The notes below the pieces were generated by a model. It ran no database searches and was not told the DNA's origin. It saw only the letters and a list, made by a program, of their open reading frames with translations. Positions 44,522-57,048 of a stretch of 64,000 bases of DNA are shown here, one piece after another. Location of the stretch: assembly GCF_001632365.1 (NCBI RefSeq), contig NW_024468562.1, positions 180,005 through 244,004 on the forward strand. Reading direction: 5' to 3'. This stretch comes from Laetiporus sulphureus 93-53 (taxonomy: Eukaryota > Basidiomycota > Agaricomycetes > Polyporales > Laetiporaceae). The position numbers and the translations under genes are program-made. Position 1 is the stretch's first letter. Each line of letters opens with the position of its first letter.

Positions 44522-47480
44522 TCATGCGATGCTGAATGCATCTGATCCAGACTTTGAGGAACGACCATGTGTTCGTTTCGCAAACCGCAGCAGCGAGACA
44601 ATCGCCGCAGCCGTCATCCCGTCCATGCGCTTCGCTGCCCCCTAACCGCACATGGTTCAGCATATCGCGTGGGCCTAACTCAGGATAACATCCACTCACG
44701 ATGCTCGTCGGCCGCACGCGAGCCAGACGCTCCTTGGCCTCCAAGCTCAGCCCCACGACAGTGTTATAGTCGAGTCGTGGGTCAAGAGTGAGTGTTTCAT
44801 CTTCCATAAAGATCCGCAGGTCTGCTTCTTGGCGGCGAAGGTGAGTCTCGTAGAGAGCTGAACAAGCCGCAGTGAGGAAGAAGCACGGATGTGTAGTATT
44901 GGTATAGGACGTGCGCACCCTCGATCACGACTCGATTCAGGATCAGTGGCTCAACAGAGGCAAGTTCCGGTACGACAGGTATGAGATCATGGATATCATT
45001 GTTACGATGCCGGAGCATGTCGTACGCGCTACATATGTTTCGCATTGTCAGCTGTATAAATCGCAAGGATGCATAAACAATACCTTCGCCAGTTCCCGTC
45101 GCTCGAGACCTCAAAGCCCAGTGCTTGCCACCTCTGATAACCGTTATCAGCATAGTGACACCACACACACGAAACACCGCTGACGTGAGGACTGTACATG
45201 CACGACCTCATCAGGTTCGTAACCCGCTCGAGCTCATTGCGGGTTGCGACGAACGCCGACCACCGCTCATTCGACACCGCACCGATCTGCCGTCCTGCGT
45301 GACATGAGCGAACGCTGTCGTATGCGATTCAGCATGTAGCACAACGCACCCTTCTCAGTGAGACGGATGTCGGCATTGTCGCTCCTGATAGTCATGCGGT
45401 ACTCGGAGCGCGACGTGAACATGCGATCTACATGTAAAGATTGGCCAAGTAAGTGGTGCATACCTCAGAATATAAAAGATGGACACCCACATGGCTCTTC
45501 CGCCCCTTTAACAATGAGGTCATCAATCATGACACCGACGTATCCGTCTGCGCGAGAGACAACAAATGGAGGGCGATCGAGTGCGGACAAGCCAGCGTTT
45601 ATGCCCGCAACGATGCCTTGCGCAGCAGCCTCTTCGTAACCGGTCGTCCCTTGATATCGTCGTGAGCGAATATAACAAGAAAAAACGTCAACATGAGCAC
45701 CGTTTATTTGACCTGCGAGAAACAGGCCCTGAAACTTAGTGTAAAGCGAGATCACGTCAGAAATCGCCAAATGTTCGATGTACCTTGATACGTTTCGTCT
45801 CCAGCGTAGCTGGGAAGCAGAGTCAGCTGAGTGATAAGCACGGATAATTCGCTCCCAATACTGACGTCTTAGCTCCCTGGGATCGACGAAATCATATTCG
45901 ACACCATATGCTGGCCGCGCTAGCTTCACGTTCTCCAGTCCCGGCACAGAGCGATAAAGCGCTTCCTGAGCATCCTCAGGCATGCTGCATGACAGCCCAT
46001 TCGGATATATCAGCTCTTCAAAATGCGTTATCAGTAAATTCTTTTAAGGCGGAGATATGTGGAAAGCGTATTGATGTGTGTGGCCGTGCAACCGTACGTA
46101 CCGGAATCGTAGCCTTCTGGCTCTAACCAGACCGTATGATGCTCTTTCTGGGGAAAGCGCAATATTTTCGCCTCTAACGAGGGACAGTACCGAGGACCTG
46201 CCGAGAGGGTGAATTACTTAGAGTAGTGCACAGAAGACATGGCAATTACCGCACCTTTCTTGGTCTCCTGTATATGGACGCTACGGTGCAAATTGTCTCG
46301 GACGATCTGATGTGTAGCAGTAGTTGTGTAAGTCTGATAGCAGACGACCTGGTTGTTCTGTGGAGTCAATCGAATCAACATGGACTCTGGAAGTGAGGGA
46401 GAAGTCCACCGACTGCGTTCGCCACGCTATTATTCATGTAGCTGAAAGGAGTAGGTACAACATCTCCTGGTTGCTGTGAGAGATTATCGAAGTTGATACT
46501 GTCCTTGTACAGCCTCGCAGGCGTCCCCGTTTGCAGTCGACCAAGTTTGAACCCTGCATTGCGGAGAGAAGCGGAGAGACCCACGGATGGCGCTTCGTTC
46601 ATCCTTCCTGCTGGAAAGCGTTTCATTCCTGCACTGACGTGAGAAATCGCCAATGATGTTAGCAATAACTAACCGACCGATGTGAATCTCTCCAGAGAGG
46701 AACGTGCCCGTGCAGATGACGACTTGGGAGCATCGAATAATCTCGCCCGAGTCTATGCCAAAATTAGCAGCAGACTCAGAGAGACTGAGGTATGAAAACA
46801 CCAGCCTAGTTGTACGCCTTCGACTGCAGGGCCCATCTGACCGTCAGCAACGGCACTGGGCGAGTGATGCAGTACGAGGTCGAATACACTCGCTGCACGT
46901 ACGTCTAAATTAGGATAGTTATGAAGGGCTTCTTGCATGTGCTTTTTGTACAATTTCCTATCAATTTGAGCTCTGGGACCCTATAAATCGTTTGAGAGCG
47001 AGAGAGAGAGAAGACAATGGACATTCACTAACCCAGACTGCAGCTCCTTTTGAACGATTCAACATGTGAAATTGGATTCCGCCGTTGTCTAGAATGCACA
47101 CATGAGGAAACATGAGCACAAGATGGGATGAGCAACAGACCCGCTACCCGGCCGCATAGGCCGTCCAGTGCATCGACCTCGCGAACCAGCGTTCCTTTGC
47201 CTACACCGCCCATGGACGGATTGCAGGACAGCTCTCCAATGTTGTCCAGCTTCTGTGTAAGTAGTATTGTCCTTGCTCCAGTTCTTGCCGCACCTGCAGC
47301 TGCTTCGCAACCGGCATGTCCGCCACCAATGACACAAACTGAGACACTGTGAGCGACATAAACTGGGCGCTGCACGGGAAGGCTCGCACCATCGTACGCA
47401 TCCGTGCTTTTAGCTAATGACATATAATTTCGAATGTTGTACTCATGCCTCCGGAGTAAAGTGCGTGTGCAGCTCTTCAT
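44522..47480 (-). CDS. MTO1: Mitochondrial tRNA wobble-uridine modification enzyme MTO1 (GidA/MnmG family)
   Basis: MTO1 is an FAD enzyme that, with MSS1, installs the 5-carboxymethylaminomethyl-type group at U34 of mitochondrial tRNAs. The chosen start (47480) gives an Arg-rich N-terminus ([19 protein letters not shown]) suited to mitochondrial import. Landmarks in order are [18 protein letters not shown] (FAD binding), [116 protein letters not shown] and [19 protein letters not shown]. The C-terminal helical domain follows ([16 protein letters not shown] and [16 protein letters not shown]), ending SGSDAFSIA. About ten short introns interrupt the gene. All conserved blocks are present. Its start codon is 214 bp from that of DPH3 on the other strand. 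Confidence 0.9.
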
Positions 47481-47694
47481 TTCAGGAGATTTGAGTGGCC
47501 GGCGGACAAATGATCGCGAAGCGCTCAGCGGGCGGTTGTTTGGATCAGAGGCTGTTGCCAAACAATTTCCATTCTTGGTGCAACGGCTCAGCAATTATGT
47601 AAACAAATGCCCCCTTGAGCTTTCCTCCTCTTCTGCCTGGCTTTGTTTGCCTGTCTCTCAGTGCACATCGCTCTCTGGTTCGTCTCAGAACATC
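47481..47694. promoter_or_regulatory. Compact bidirectional promoter between MTO1 and DPH3
   Basis: 214 bp separate the two divergent start codons, so regulatory sequence is necessarily shared or interleaved. ATGATCGCGAAGCGCTCAG (about 47510-47528) resembles TGATCGCGAAGTGCTCAG at 26041. No canonical TATA box is present. Confidence 0.5.
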
Positions 47695-48092
47695 ATGGGT
47701 GCATACTACGACGAGGTGGAGATTGAGGACATGGTCTGGGATGAGGAGAAGCGGGTTTACCACTATCCATGTCCCTGCGGAGACCGCTTCGAGATTTCAC
47801 GGAAGCAACTCGCAAACTACGAAGACATTGCCACCTGTCCGAGTTGCAGTCTTGTCATCCGAGTGATCTATGATCCTGTAGGTCCTATCATTACTTATGC
47901 CATAGTAGAGCTCATGGACTGTTTAATTAGCTCGATTATGAGGACGAGCCCTTGGATGAAGACGATGAGGGCGAGGCTGCAAGCGATGATTCCGATGAGA
48001 GCGATGACAGTGACGAGGAGCACTTTGAAGACGCCTTTGACAGTCTCAATATCGCTGACGAGCAGCCGTCTGCTGTCGCCGTCGCCGCATGA
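47695..48092 (+). CDS. DPH3: DPH3 (Kti11) CSL zinc finger protein, 114 aa
   Basis: The exons are 47695-47877 and 47931-48092, with a 53-nt intron. The CSL domain begins [20 protein letters not shown] and has the four zinc/iron-binding cysteines C26, C28, C48 and C51 (YPCPCGDRF and [12 protein letters not shown]). The C-terminus is strongly acidic ([13 protein letters not shown] and [13 protein letters not shown]), longer than in yeast Dph3. Dph3 passes electrons to Dph1-Dph2 in diphthamide synthesis on elongation factor 2 and, as Kti11, acts with Kti13 and Elongator in wobble-uridine modification of cytosolic tRNAs. The unspliced frame runs on far beyond the gene but has no meaning. An inactive second copy lies at 40.8-41.5 kb. 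Confidence 0.92.
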
Positions 48093-49744
48093 GTTCAGCT
48101 GGTCAAGTTGGTCGGTGGACAAGATTGGGCTCGGCGTTGCACCGGCACATGTTGACACGCCTACATCTAGCTACCACATGCTCGTTCATGACTCTCCAGC
48201 ATACTCAACACAAGGCTCTTATGTTGCCTTCAATAGAGGATCGCTCCGTGCGCTGTGGGTACAAACACTATATCATATCTTTCTACGCTTACACGGAATG
48301 TGTATTATCGCCTCACAGATATTGATGGCTGGCCCAGATGGGGTATATACCTTGGATTCAAGACTCTGGTCGCACAGAAACTTGATGAGACAATATTCTA
48401 GCTAATCTAGGAGCATCAATCGCGAGGGTGATTTTGCGATAGTCAGGTTCAGTGCAGTCAGTCGTATTCTTCTAGACCTTTGTGGTACTGTTGCAATCCT
48501 GTTCTTTTAAATTAGTTGTACGATGTGCCGGCTTATGAATCTTTACTGAGCTTCCTGCGATTCACAGTACAGCTCGAAGTCTCGTGTGGTCCTCGGTACT
48601 GCCATGATATCAGTTCAAAGCGTGATGGTGAAATGTGTTGGGACGGGTTACGAAACTCTGAGTGGACAGAACCCTTGGTCCTTCGTCCGCCAGTGGCGGC
48701 AATGATAGCTCCGAATGGTCTCATCAGGGTGATATTCCGTGCAATGTGAAAAGTCATTTGCGTTCCTTGGGATTCGGAACCCTATACTTTTTTTCGGATC
48801 TCGCTACTGTCGTTCACAAGGTCAGTGAGTGCCTGGATCAATACTCGAAGCTCCTTCCTGACGTTCGGAACTGAGAGTCATCCAGCGTTTGCCCCTTGCT
48901 AATTTACGATCTTCAGGCCCTGGGCTCTAACTCCGCTTTCCGCCGGAATTGTGACTATTAACTATGGACAGCGTATTTTCATCCAGCCCTCTACCGTCGT
49001 CCCATTCCTCCGTGTCGTTCAGAAAGTGTACTAACGGTAAGAAAAAATCGATCTGCGTTGGGAACGGTGTTACTCAGCCGTAGAGACCCGCGCGGCTTCA
49101 CTGTCGAAATCCAGCCCCTAAGGATAGCAGCACCACTGATTGATGCGGTGCGCCAATCATGCAACCCACGATGGCACCTCACATGGGGTCTCCGGCGTAA
49201 TTAGCGCAGTGCCCAACTGACAGATCGTGCGTCGATTCTCGCTGATCTCCCAATCTGGTTGCTTGCGACTGTATGGCTTCGTCGAAACTATGCCTGACAC
49301 AAACTCAAGACGACGTCTTCGCTGCCAGTGTCAATGTACGGCGCAATTTGGATGGCACCGTGGGACGAGCTCCGAGGCATTATGCCATTCACACTAACAC
49401 TGGAATTGCAGGTTCGTTGTTCGTCCTGGTGAAGCAATGATGATCAGTCCCAGCATACATGCTATCGTGTGGCAAGGTGTCGGCATTATGTAACACGTAG
49501 GTATGCCGGGCACGTCAAACAATGGCTTCTTCACGGGCCCCATGCGACCCGTGCTCACGATGTCAAAGTGTCCCATCAGTCACCACGTAGCCGCGCGTTC
49601 ACTGCCCTTTTCTCAGCGGCACAGTGTGGTACTCATATTGGTGGCGGCTAGGCCATCCCATTTCATACGCCGCAGTTTCTCTCTCTCCCCTTACGTGCCA
49701 AGCTCTTCTACGACTTTATCCGGGATACTGAAACCGTTGGAACC
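48093..49744. other. Intergenic region, about 1.65 kb
   Basis: The first 200 bp are the part of the DPH3 3' flank that was also duplicated. A frame at 48740-48874 (HLRSLGFGTLYFFSDLATVV and following) looks peptide-like, but it is short and no family is recognised. The last part is the promoter region of the next gene. Confidence 0.4.
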
Positions 49745-51774
49745 ATGTCAGCTATCGAAAAACTCACAGGCGCGCTCCTCATTGAGATTTGCATGGCGGT
49801 GATGTAGGTCCTGTGATTATCGCTGCATAACTCTCAATATCTCTGACATGTTAGTTCGGTCGTGCAGGCTGTATGGAATGTCTACTATTCAGGCGTATGT
49901 CTACTGGTGGAACTATCCTGACGACCCTCTCACGATCAGGTCCATAGTCGGGACGGTTTGGTAAGTATTAGCGTTGTCTTATTTTCTTCTACGCATTGAC
50001 GCTACGTAGGATCTTGGAGACGACCCACACGGCGTTTTGTCTCCATCTCATATATAGTTATATGGTCAAGGATTTCGGTAATGTGCAGCCAATCGAACAC
50101 ATTGTGTGGTGCGTTAATATCCTGTGCTGTGTATTTATTCATCATTGATCGTCGACAGGAGCGCCGGGGTAAGCAATCATTGAGTGTCTGATCAAGTGAA
50201 GTTGTCCAACCTATGTCGATTTGACCATGACTGTCAGGCTGCAGTACTGGTGGCGGTATGCCGAGATCTTCTAGGTAGCTTGTGATACCGGAATAACATG
50301 CTCATCCCCTTTAGGTATTCGTAGCCGCGATCGCTCAAGGGTACGTCATATGAACCTGATCGCGCATAAGTCCTAACCGCGTTTGTCACAGTTTCTTCAT
50401 ACGTCGGATTTGGGTCTGTGCGTGATGCTATATAGTCACGCCGGATCTTCTACTCACGCTCGGACATAGTGAGCCGGAACAACCGCTTTATCACTTGTGT
50501 TGCAGTAAGGTTGGTCTCTTTTCAACAATTGGTGGTCCTAATCAAAGATGCACGTCTCAGGCAACATTATTATTCTGTCGAGTTTGTGAGCGAAACTATC
50601 ACGACCGTTTGGCGTATACTGATTCGCTTGTTATAGGCACAGGCATCGGTGGGGATATTCTCCCGTTATGATTCATGCTGTTCTCTCATACAATCATTCC
50701 TCGTGCCAGCAACCTCTATCTTATCGTATGTCCATGGTGTCAAGTGTGAACCGTCGCCCCTGACGCCATACCGATCACAGATGGAATATCACCGAATGGG
50801 CCAGTTTCCGCACGTCGATTGGACCCTTGGTAAGAGATATTCCCGGAATGACGACAGAATTTGACTTAGTGTGCTCCCATGAATAGTTCACCCTAACGTT
50901 CGGCGTCTCTTTGGCGGCCACCGAGGACATGCTCATTGCTGGAACGCTTATATACTACCTGCAGAAAAGCCGCACAGGAGCACGGAGGTATGCATCAGTC
51001 ATCAACCGCAGAGCGACTTCTTACTGTGGTCATGTATTGCAGGACAGACCACCTCATCAGGACATTGCAGACATATATCATCAACACAGGAAGCCTCACG
51101 ATGTTCGTACTTGCGATCCCCACTAGTCCTGCGCAGCCGTATGAATAATGGCCATCTTTTCACTGCAGGCTTGTATCTATCACGATCGTTTTGACCGTGA
51201 GTTGCTACAGTCTCAACTGCTGCACGCACGCATGTTGACAGCATCCTGCATTCTGTAGTATATATTCTATGAGGGCAGTTTGCTCTTCGTAGGCATGGTC
51301 ACCGTGCAGGGGAAACGTGCGTATCCAGGACTTTCCTCGTACAGTTCTACTGACGATGATCACGCAGTCTACGCCAACTCCTTCCTTGCTACGTAAGTTG
51401 CGTGTGCTTTCTACCTCTCAGGCTCCACCACATGCTCACGTTCGACGAAGGTTGAATGCTCGACAGCACTTGACTAGTCCTCGAGGCACCGCAGCAGGCG
51501 ATGCGATCACCATGAGTTTCGCTGCTGCAAAGATTGCCGCTGGCGATAGGTACAGGGTACCAGCAGTACGTTTCCTGCACGTTCAGACCGAAGACAGAAG
51601 TGTGCTCAGCAATTTGTCCAGCGCCACATTGAGATCTATCAGACTGTCACGAAGGCCATGCACGATGACGCCGCACAAGGCATCGACGTAGGGTCCAGCA
51701 TGACTGAAACTCCCGAGAATGTGGATATGGGCGTGGACGGCGTGGACGGGCGCAAAGGCCAGATTTTGGTCTAA
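49745..51774 (+). CDS. DUF6534-type seven-helix membrane protein, copy A
   Basis: This gene has many short exons. The first (ATG 49745) gives MSAIEKLTGALLIEICMAV. Later ones give YGMSTIQAYVYWWNYPDDP, HTAFCLHLIYSYMVKDFGN, LSRNNRFIT-like SRNNRFITCVA, FGVSLAATEDMLIAGTLIYY, then LQKSRTGARR and TDHLIRTLQTYIINTGSLTM. The C-terminal tail includes VYANSFLAT, SLNARQHLTSPRGTAAGDA and ITMSFAAAKI. This pattern (GALLIG..., YYLRKSRTG, TD..I..L..YTINTG, YVNSFLATLNAR) is the DUF6534 family, a large basidiomycete group of predicted seven-helix proteins of unknown function, perhaps receptors. Exon borders were not all resolved. The gene pairs with an inverted paralogue at 57.5-59.5 kb. Confidence 0.7.
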
Positions 51775-52120
51775 TCCAGATGCCATGGCCCGTGATCACA
51801 CGAGGCGGCGAGTGCTCCCATGGAACGAATGATTTAGTGTACGATACGTGGACATCTAAGATGCTACGAATGGATGATATACAGCAGGGTTCAGGCACCG
51901 CAAACCTCAAGCATGGGGACGTGGGTGGTCGTCGGTGTCTTCTTCCGACTTATCCTGAAATGCAGAGTAGTAAGAGTCCGCGCAGAAGTACTGTAGGACG
52001 GGTTAGCTCACTCATCAGCGCGATTCCTCCAGGCGAAACCTTCGCGATATTAAAGGTACGATACAAACTGCCTATCTATATCATAATATAAGCATATACG
52101 CATATCTAGGCCGAGCATCT
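51775..52120. other. Short intergenic region between convergent genes
   Basis: This stretch lies between the 3' ends of the DUF6534 copy A gene and the AIF-like gene. It is AT-rich near 52065-52100, and no other feature is seen. Confidence 0.4.
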
Positions 52121-53891
52121 CTACGCATGCATACCGGCGTCATCCGTGTCGATGCCGTAGAACTGCCACATCCTCCGCGCGTCCATGTCTGGCACCCCAG
52201 ACATCTGCGACCGTGTCCTGCCGTCTCTCTGCATGACCATCTTCCTCTGCGAGATTCCGATCAGAATTGGCGCATGCGCAGGAGCTACCTGACAAAGCAA
52301 AATACTTACAAGTCCAAGCGTGATCTTGATTCCGGACGGACCGGGCTTGTACTGCTCCAGCTGGACGCCCTTGATCGGGTCCTCACGTCGCTCGCTACGC
52401 TCTATCATCTTGAGTATATTGCGCGCGGCAACCTCGGCCTGCACAGGGCATCAGCACCCGCTGCCCGGACAAGCGACCGAGAACGTACCTGACTAGCTGA
52501 GTTCCGTCCAGCATTCTGCGCGCCGAACGCATCCACTGCATCGCCAATGGCAAATAAGTGCGGATAGGGCACGCGAAGATTTTCTTCCGCCTGCTGCGAG
52601 TCGGCTGTCGAGGTCTTGCTGATCGCAGTCGAGAGACCGACCGTCGAAGTCGTCGGCACTGCGATCTGCATCGTCCGCGCGACATGTACGAGGCCCTTCT
52701 TTGGGCCATCTTTGATCACGGCATCCGGGATCGCCTCGGCAACGAGCGCAGTGTTGGGCTTCTGGCCTGTGCATAGAAGCTGCAGAGTGTCAGTAGTATC
52801 CTTGAAGCGGACAAGGCGCCGACTAACTATGAGCTCCGCGCGGATCTCTCGCCCACTAAGGGTGCGAACGACACGCTCTTTCTTGCCGTCAGGCGTTGTG
52901 ACCGTCTTGCCTTCTTTAATAGAGGAAAGATCGAGTCTCTCGCCAAGGATGACGTTGACGTTCAAAGCAGCCAGAGATGGCATGACTGCACTCAGTTCGC
53001 GTAAGATATGAGAAATAGGCATTTTTATGGTTTATTGTATTCACCCTCCTTGTGCATCGATTCCTCAAAAGTTGGGAGGAGGAGATCGCGGGAGTGGAGC
53101 AGCGTAACGTGCTTCTTCGGGTAGACTTCTGCAATATCGCTGGCGTACTCTGCAAGAGCTTCACCAATGCTGTCCAATAATGAAAAATTGCAGACTACTC
53201 ACGAACGCCCAACGGACCCCCACCTACAACAAGAACGCTAGATGCCATCTCAATCCTGTCGTGAGCACGCTGTAACCACTCGATCCCCTCTGCCTTCGTT
53301 CCTTGGTATGAATGTGCGCTTGCTGTAGACCGAACACCGGCAGAGGTATGATGCGCGCCATCCGCCTGATGGACGCCTGTCGCCACCGCTGAGACATCCT
53401 TATCGTCCCCCACAGGCCCCCAAAGGTCGATGGGCGCAGGCAGATGGCTCCCCAGAGCATACACCACATAGTCGAAGTGCAGAGTTCTTGACGGCTCATC
53501 GATACCGTGTTCCGGGAAGGCACGAGAAAGGGACACGGTGTGCGGGGTGAGCGATGTAACTTGCGCGTGAAGTACAACGGCGTTCGTGGAGGTAGAGGCG
53601 GGCGATTCACCTGGGAGATGGAACATGGGGTTGTACGGGATGAAGGCCTTATGGGCGTGCTCAGGCAAGACGGCATAGCGCGGCAGGACATACAGATGGT
53701 TCATGTGGCTATTCCGGTCCACGACCACCACTCTCCAGTTCTTCGGGAGGTTCTGCGCGAGGAGTATGGCGGCGCGGGAGCCTTGTATACCGTGCATCAG
53801 TGCACGTATAAGCAACACAGTGCACGCGAGACTCACCTCCATAAGACGCGCCCAGCACCGCAACGGTTCGCGAAATCGCAGAGGAGACCAT
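52121..53891 (-). CDS. AIF/FSP1-like FAD-dependent NAD(P)H oxidoreductase
   Basis: The start at 53891 gives MVSSAISRTVAVLGASYGG, the FAD-binding glycine motif, spliced to SRAAILLAQNLPKNWRVVVV. Next come HLYVLPRYAVLPEHAHKAFI, FDYVVYALGSHLPAPIDLWG, the NAD(P)H-binding SSVLVVGGGPLGV near 53200, then TDTLQLLCTGQKPNTAL and LFAIGDAVDAFGAQNAGRN (the second FAD motif, near 52540). The last exon ends QFYGIDTDDAGMHA at 52121. The layout matches the apoptosis-inducing-factor 2 (AIFM2/FSP1) branch of pyridine nucleotide-disulphide oxidoreductases, which reduce quinones and protect membranes against lipid peroxidation in animals. In fungi such proteins are linked to cell death or oxidative stress. No mitochondrial presequence is evident. 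Several short introns are present, and the motifs are intact. Confidence 0.8.
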
Positions 53892-54110
53892 CTCTGTTCT
53901 CTACTGCTTTGCACCAAGAGGACTACTGTACGACTGTCATGGCTATACTTAAATATTAGTTACGATGCACAGTCGCCGAGAAGACGCGTCAATGTCGGCA
54001 ATGATAGTCAGGGGGATGCCGCTCTAGCCTGTTGATCAGTAACGGCATCTGTTGTTCTGGAAGGAAAAGAGGAACGGAAGTGAGGACACTTTCTGCCGGG
54101 CGGCCGGGCG

Positions 54111-54155
54111 TATCAGATAAGATGCCGATGCAATCAAATTTCGGCTTATCTGATA
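54111..54155. promoter_or_regulatory. Inverted repeat rich in GATA-factor sites
   Basis: TATCAGATAAG (54111-54121) and CTTATCTGATA (54145-54155) form a perfect 11-bp inverted repeat with a 23-bp spacer, and a further GATAAG overlaps at 54152-54157. It lies about 220 bp upstream of the AIF-like start codon. GATAAG is the core of fungal GATA-factor sites (nitrogen, iron or light regulation). Function is inferred only. Confidence 0.4.
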
Positions 54156-56612
54156 AGATATGTCAGCATGTCAGAAATGACCGATGTTCGCTCCACTGGT
54201 TCGACTCACACAATCCCCACATAATATTTTCAGAACCATTTGGTAATTCTGCGAGAACGGGAGCCTGGAGGTCTCGCAGTTAAAATCGTGGTCAGGTTTC
54301 TCGCCGACACATCCGCTTGCCTTTGATATTAGCCTCACGCATCAGCTGCGGTTGCGAATGGATCGAGTCGAAACATTAGTACACACCTGATTTGTCAGAA
54401 TCCGATCTTTTTGTGTTCCAGGCCATAGAGAGCACGGACGATGAATGTCCGGACTCCGAAGCAGAAACGTTCATGGAGCCCCGCAGTTGCACTTGAATGA
54501 GCCAAGAAAGGGCTCGCCAAGTGCTGCTGCGACGCGAGCTTGGCTTGGGCCGTGGCCTACTACATGAATATAACAATTGGTCTGCTTCATCCTCACACCG
54601 CAGACATGAAAGCATTTGCGACCGTTACTTAATGACACGAAATTGTAATTGACTGCCTCTTTGGGAAATAAAGTTGCTTAATTAGGGCATAGTGTTGCAT
54701 AGGTCACACTTTAGAACACATTTTCAGTGCATTTGCAGCGGGAATAAATGCCTTCATGCCTGCAGTGTCAGCGTCCTCTTCTTTTCGTCTGAAAGGCTTG
54801 AGTTCGTCGGGATACAAGCTGCGAAGCAGGAGCGCCAGGGTCCCAGGGAATTGAGTCGGGTCGATGAAGGCGAAAGGAGGGCGTCGGATATTTAACCGCC
54901 CGCCTGTCATTGAGACGCTGCGATAGGCTCAAAGTTGATCGTTGATCACGCACGAAAACGGCGAGAAATTGACGGAACACTGACCTTGCATTCTCACTCT
55001 GCTCAGTCCGCGTAGGCGGATGTTACATGAATGCACGACATTCCGCGCTGCGACTTGTGACCGAAAGTCTTGCAAAGCTGAGCGTAAACTTGACGAGCCG
55101 GCGGCACAGAATTTGGCAACCTGTAGTCGCGACGACACGAGGATCGTTCATTTGGATAGTCGCCAACATATATGGTCCCAGCATGATCTTTACGTTTCTG
55201 CTGTCTCACAGGCTAGGAATGGACGCGACGTTCGATTCGTCTCCGTGGTGTTCAAGAGCGTGCACTTTGCGTTCTTGCCAACGACGGCTCTGAGACACCG
55301 TGAGTGCTTTGTGTCAAACAACTTTGCGCCAGGGACGCTCGCGATTATATAAATAAGAATGGATGGGACGGACCGAACGGGTTATTTCGAGAGCAGTTGA
55401 GGGAGGGTAAGTGATACTCTCGAAGGATGTTGTTACTTATCTCATGCACTTCGTCATCAGACCATCGAACCGCATCCAGCCTGAGGAGGAGCTAGCTATA
55501 GCTACGTTCTCAATTTGCCTTTGACACCGCACTACATCTGCAGCCATCTTCGTATACATGCGATTACTTCATAGAGACATCTTTTCTGGTCCTGAACTCT
55601 TCTCGCGCAATATTTTCGCGAGATTAGAGCAACTTGAAAAGTTCCGATCAGCTCTGGGAGGTGAACAACTTGCCATACAAAACAGAGCCAACCAGGTGAG
55701 CTTTCCTATCTAGAAATTCACAAACGACGGTGGAATGCATCATTATAGCGTCCGCATGTTGATTTACGTCGATAGGCGGGATCTGCTCTTCTGGATTCTG
55801 TCCAGCTGCTCACAAACTCTCAGTTTCCATCATGGCCTGGACGATCATTGTGACTCATATACTACATGCCGTATAACACTGGTGGCATGCGTGTGCTCTT
55901 CTCACATGCCTCGAAATCGCCAGTCCGATAACGCTCGCCGCATCGGATTCGCTACTCGGATGTAGCAGATCGCTCGACTATTCCAAGCTTGACTGCTCCT
56001 TGCCTCTCCTGTTAGCATGAAATTAAAGCTCCTCCTTTTGCCCTTTCTAGTAGCTGGAGTTGAGCTAGGCAAGGACCCTTTTGCTATCGAGATGGCGGTC
56101 TAACGCCTTGCACATCCGCTCTTGGGGAGGTTGACAGCTGTCTTTCTGCGTTGAATAGATCTGAAAACAGACTTTGACAAGCTGCGACGTTTTCTTCACG
56201 TTATGCAGTCCGCACAGGCGCTTTACAACGATCGACAGCAAGTTGCACAGTAAATGATCGGCAACCACATTTCCCATGTTCGTCGTGCTCTCTCCTCATT
56301 CCTTTGAAAGATAACCAGATTAGGAACACGATAGGGTTCCGATTAGAAGTGCGACTCCTTTCACTTGCGCTGATCTTCCCGCATGCAGCTCATGATCAAT
56401 AGCACCGTCGTTACGTAGGGCACAAGCTGGCCAGCGGCGATGATGAACTTTAGCCTGAACAAGATGGATCATGACCACGGCATGTTCAGCAGGACGTCAA
56501 ATGGGTAAGTTCGTTTGTACTTTGTACGGCGCGGCTGCATCTTGTCCATCGAGGCCAACGGCGAATCGCACGCACTGCATGCTCTAATTTAGCGTTCGTC
56601 ACTTGAGCACGG

Positions 56613-56618
56613 TATAAA
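56613..56618 (+). promoter_or_regulatory. TATA box of the SMP-like gene
   Basis: TATAAA lies 90 bp upstream of the start codon at 56708, a usual distance for a fungal core promoter. A stress-inducible gene of this type would be expected to be TATA-driven. Confidence 0.45.
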
Positions 56619-56707
56619 GAGAGGCCGCTATCGACACTCCAGCCAGCATCGCCTCGCATTTATTCCCATCCCGCCTCCTCATATCCCAATCACCCGAACA
56701 CTTCGTC

Positions 56708-57048
56708 ATGCCGGCTAAGGGATCGAAAGCTAGTGAGTCTGGCTTACTCCCTCCATGTGTCACCGTGCCAATGCTTTGCTCGAAATCTTGCAGCAGGTGG
56801 TGGTGCTTCCAAACAGATGCACACGAGCGATGCATCGCGCATACAGTCTGCTAACGTAGGCGTGCAGCATCATATCTTCGTGGTCTCTGCTAACGGCGAG
56901 CACAACTTTTCGATAGGCTAAGGCTGGAAATGACGCTGGGAAGGGTACTTTCCCAGCTCGCGCCCAGGCTGCTGCCGCGCGTAACGCCAACGCCCCTGGA
57001 GCGGGTGCGGGTGCGGGTGCGAAGGCCGGCAAGGGCCCAAAGGCATAA
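56708..57048 (+). CDS. Small SMP/LEA-like protein, 72 aa
   Basis: The exons are 56708-56732, 56794-56855 and 56917-57048, with introns of 61 nt each, all in phase. The protein reads MPAKGSKATGGGASKQMH, TSDASRIQSANAKAGNDAGK, GTFPARAQAAAARNANAPGA, GAGAGAKAGKGPKA. The DASRIQSANAK...FPARAQAAAARN core matches the seed-maturation-protein (SMP) motif of group-6 LEA-like proteins, found as short hydrophilic proteins in many fungi and thought to protect cells during drying or other stress. The low-complexity Gly/Ala end is of the kind found in intrinsically disordered protectants. All exons are under 135 bases. Confidence 0.75.

Larger units (their letters stand above)
53892..56707. other. Gene-poor region, about 2.8 kb
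   Basis: No protein is recognised. Upstream of the AIF-like gene lies an inverted repeat with three GATAAG cores (described separately). A TATA-like TATATAAATA is at about 55347-55356 without a recognisable gene after it. Confidence 0.4.

Noticed and set aside
47434..48405. A 323-codon open frame running across DPH3
   Set aside because: It reads through the DPH3 intron and beyond its stop in a non-coding frame. The spliced 114-aa model with its CSL zinc motif and acidic end explains the region far better.
54180..54215. Possible tRNA B-box (GGTTCGACTC)
   Set aside because: No A-box or acceptor-stem pairing could be found around it.
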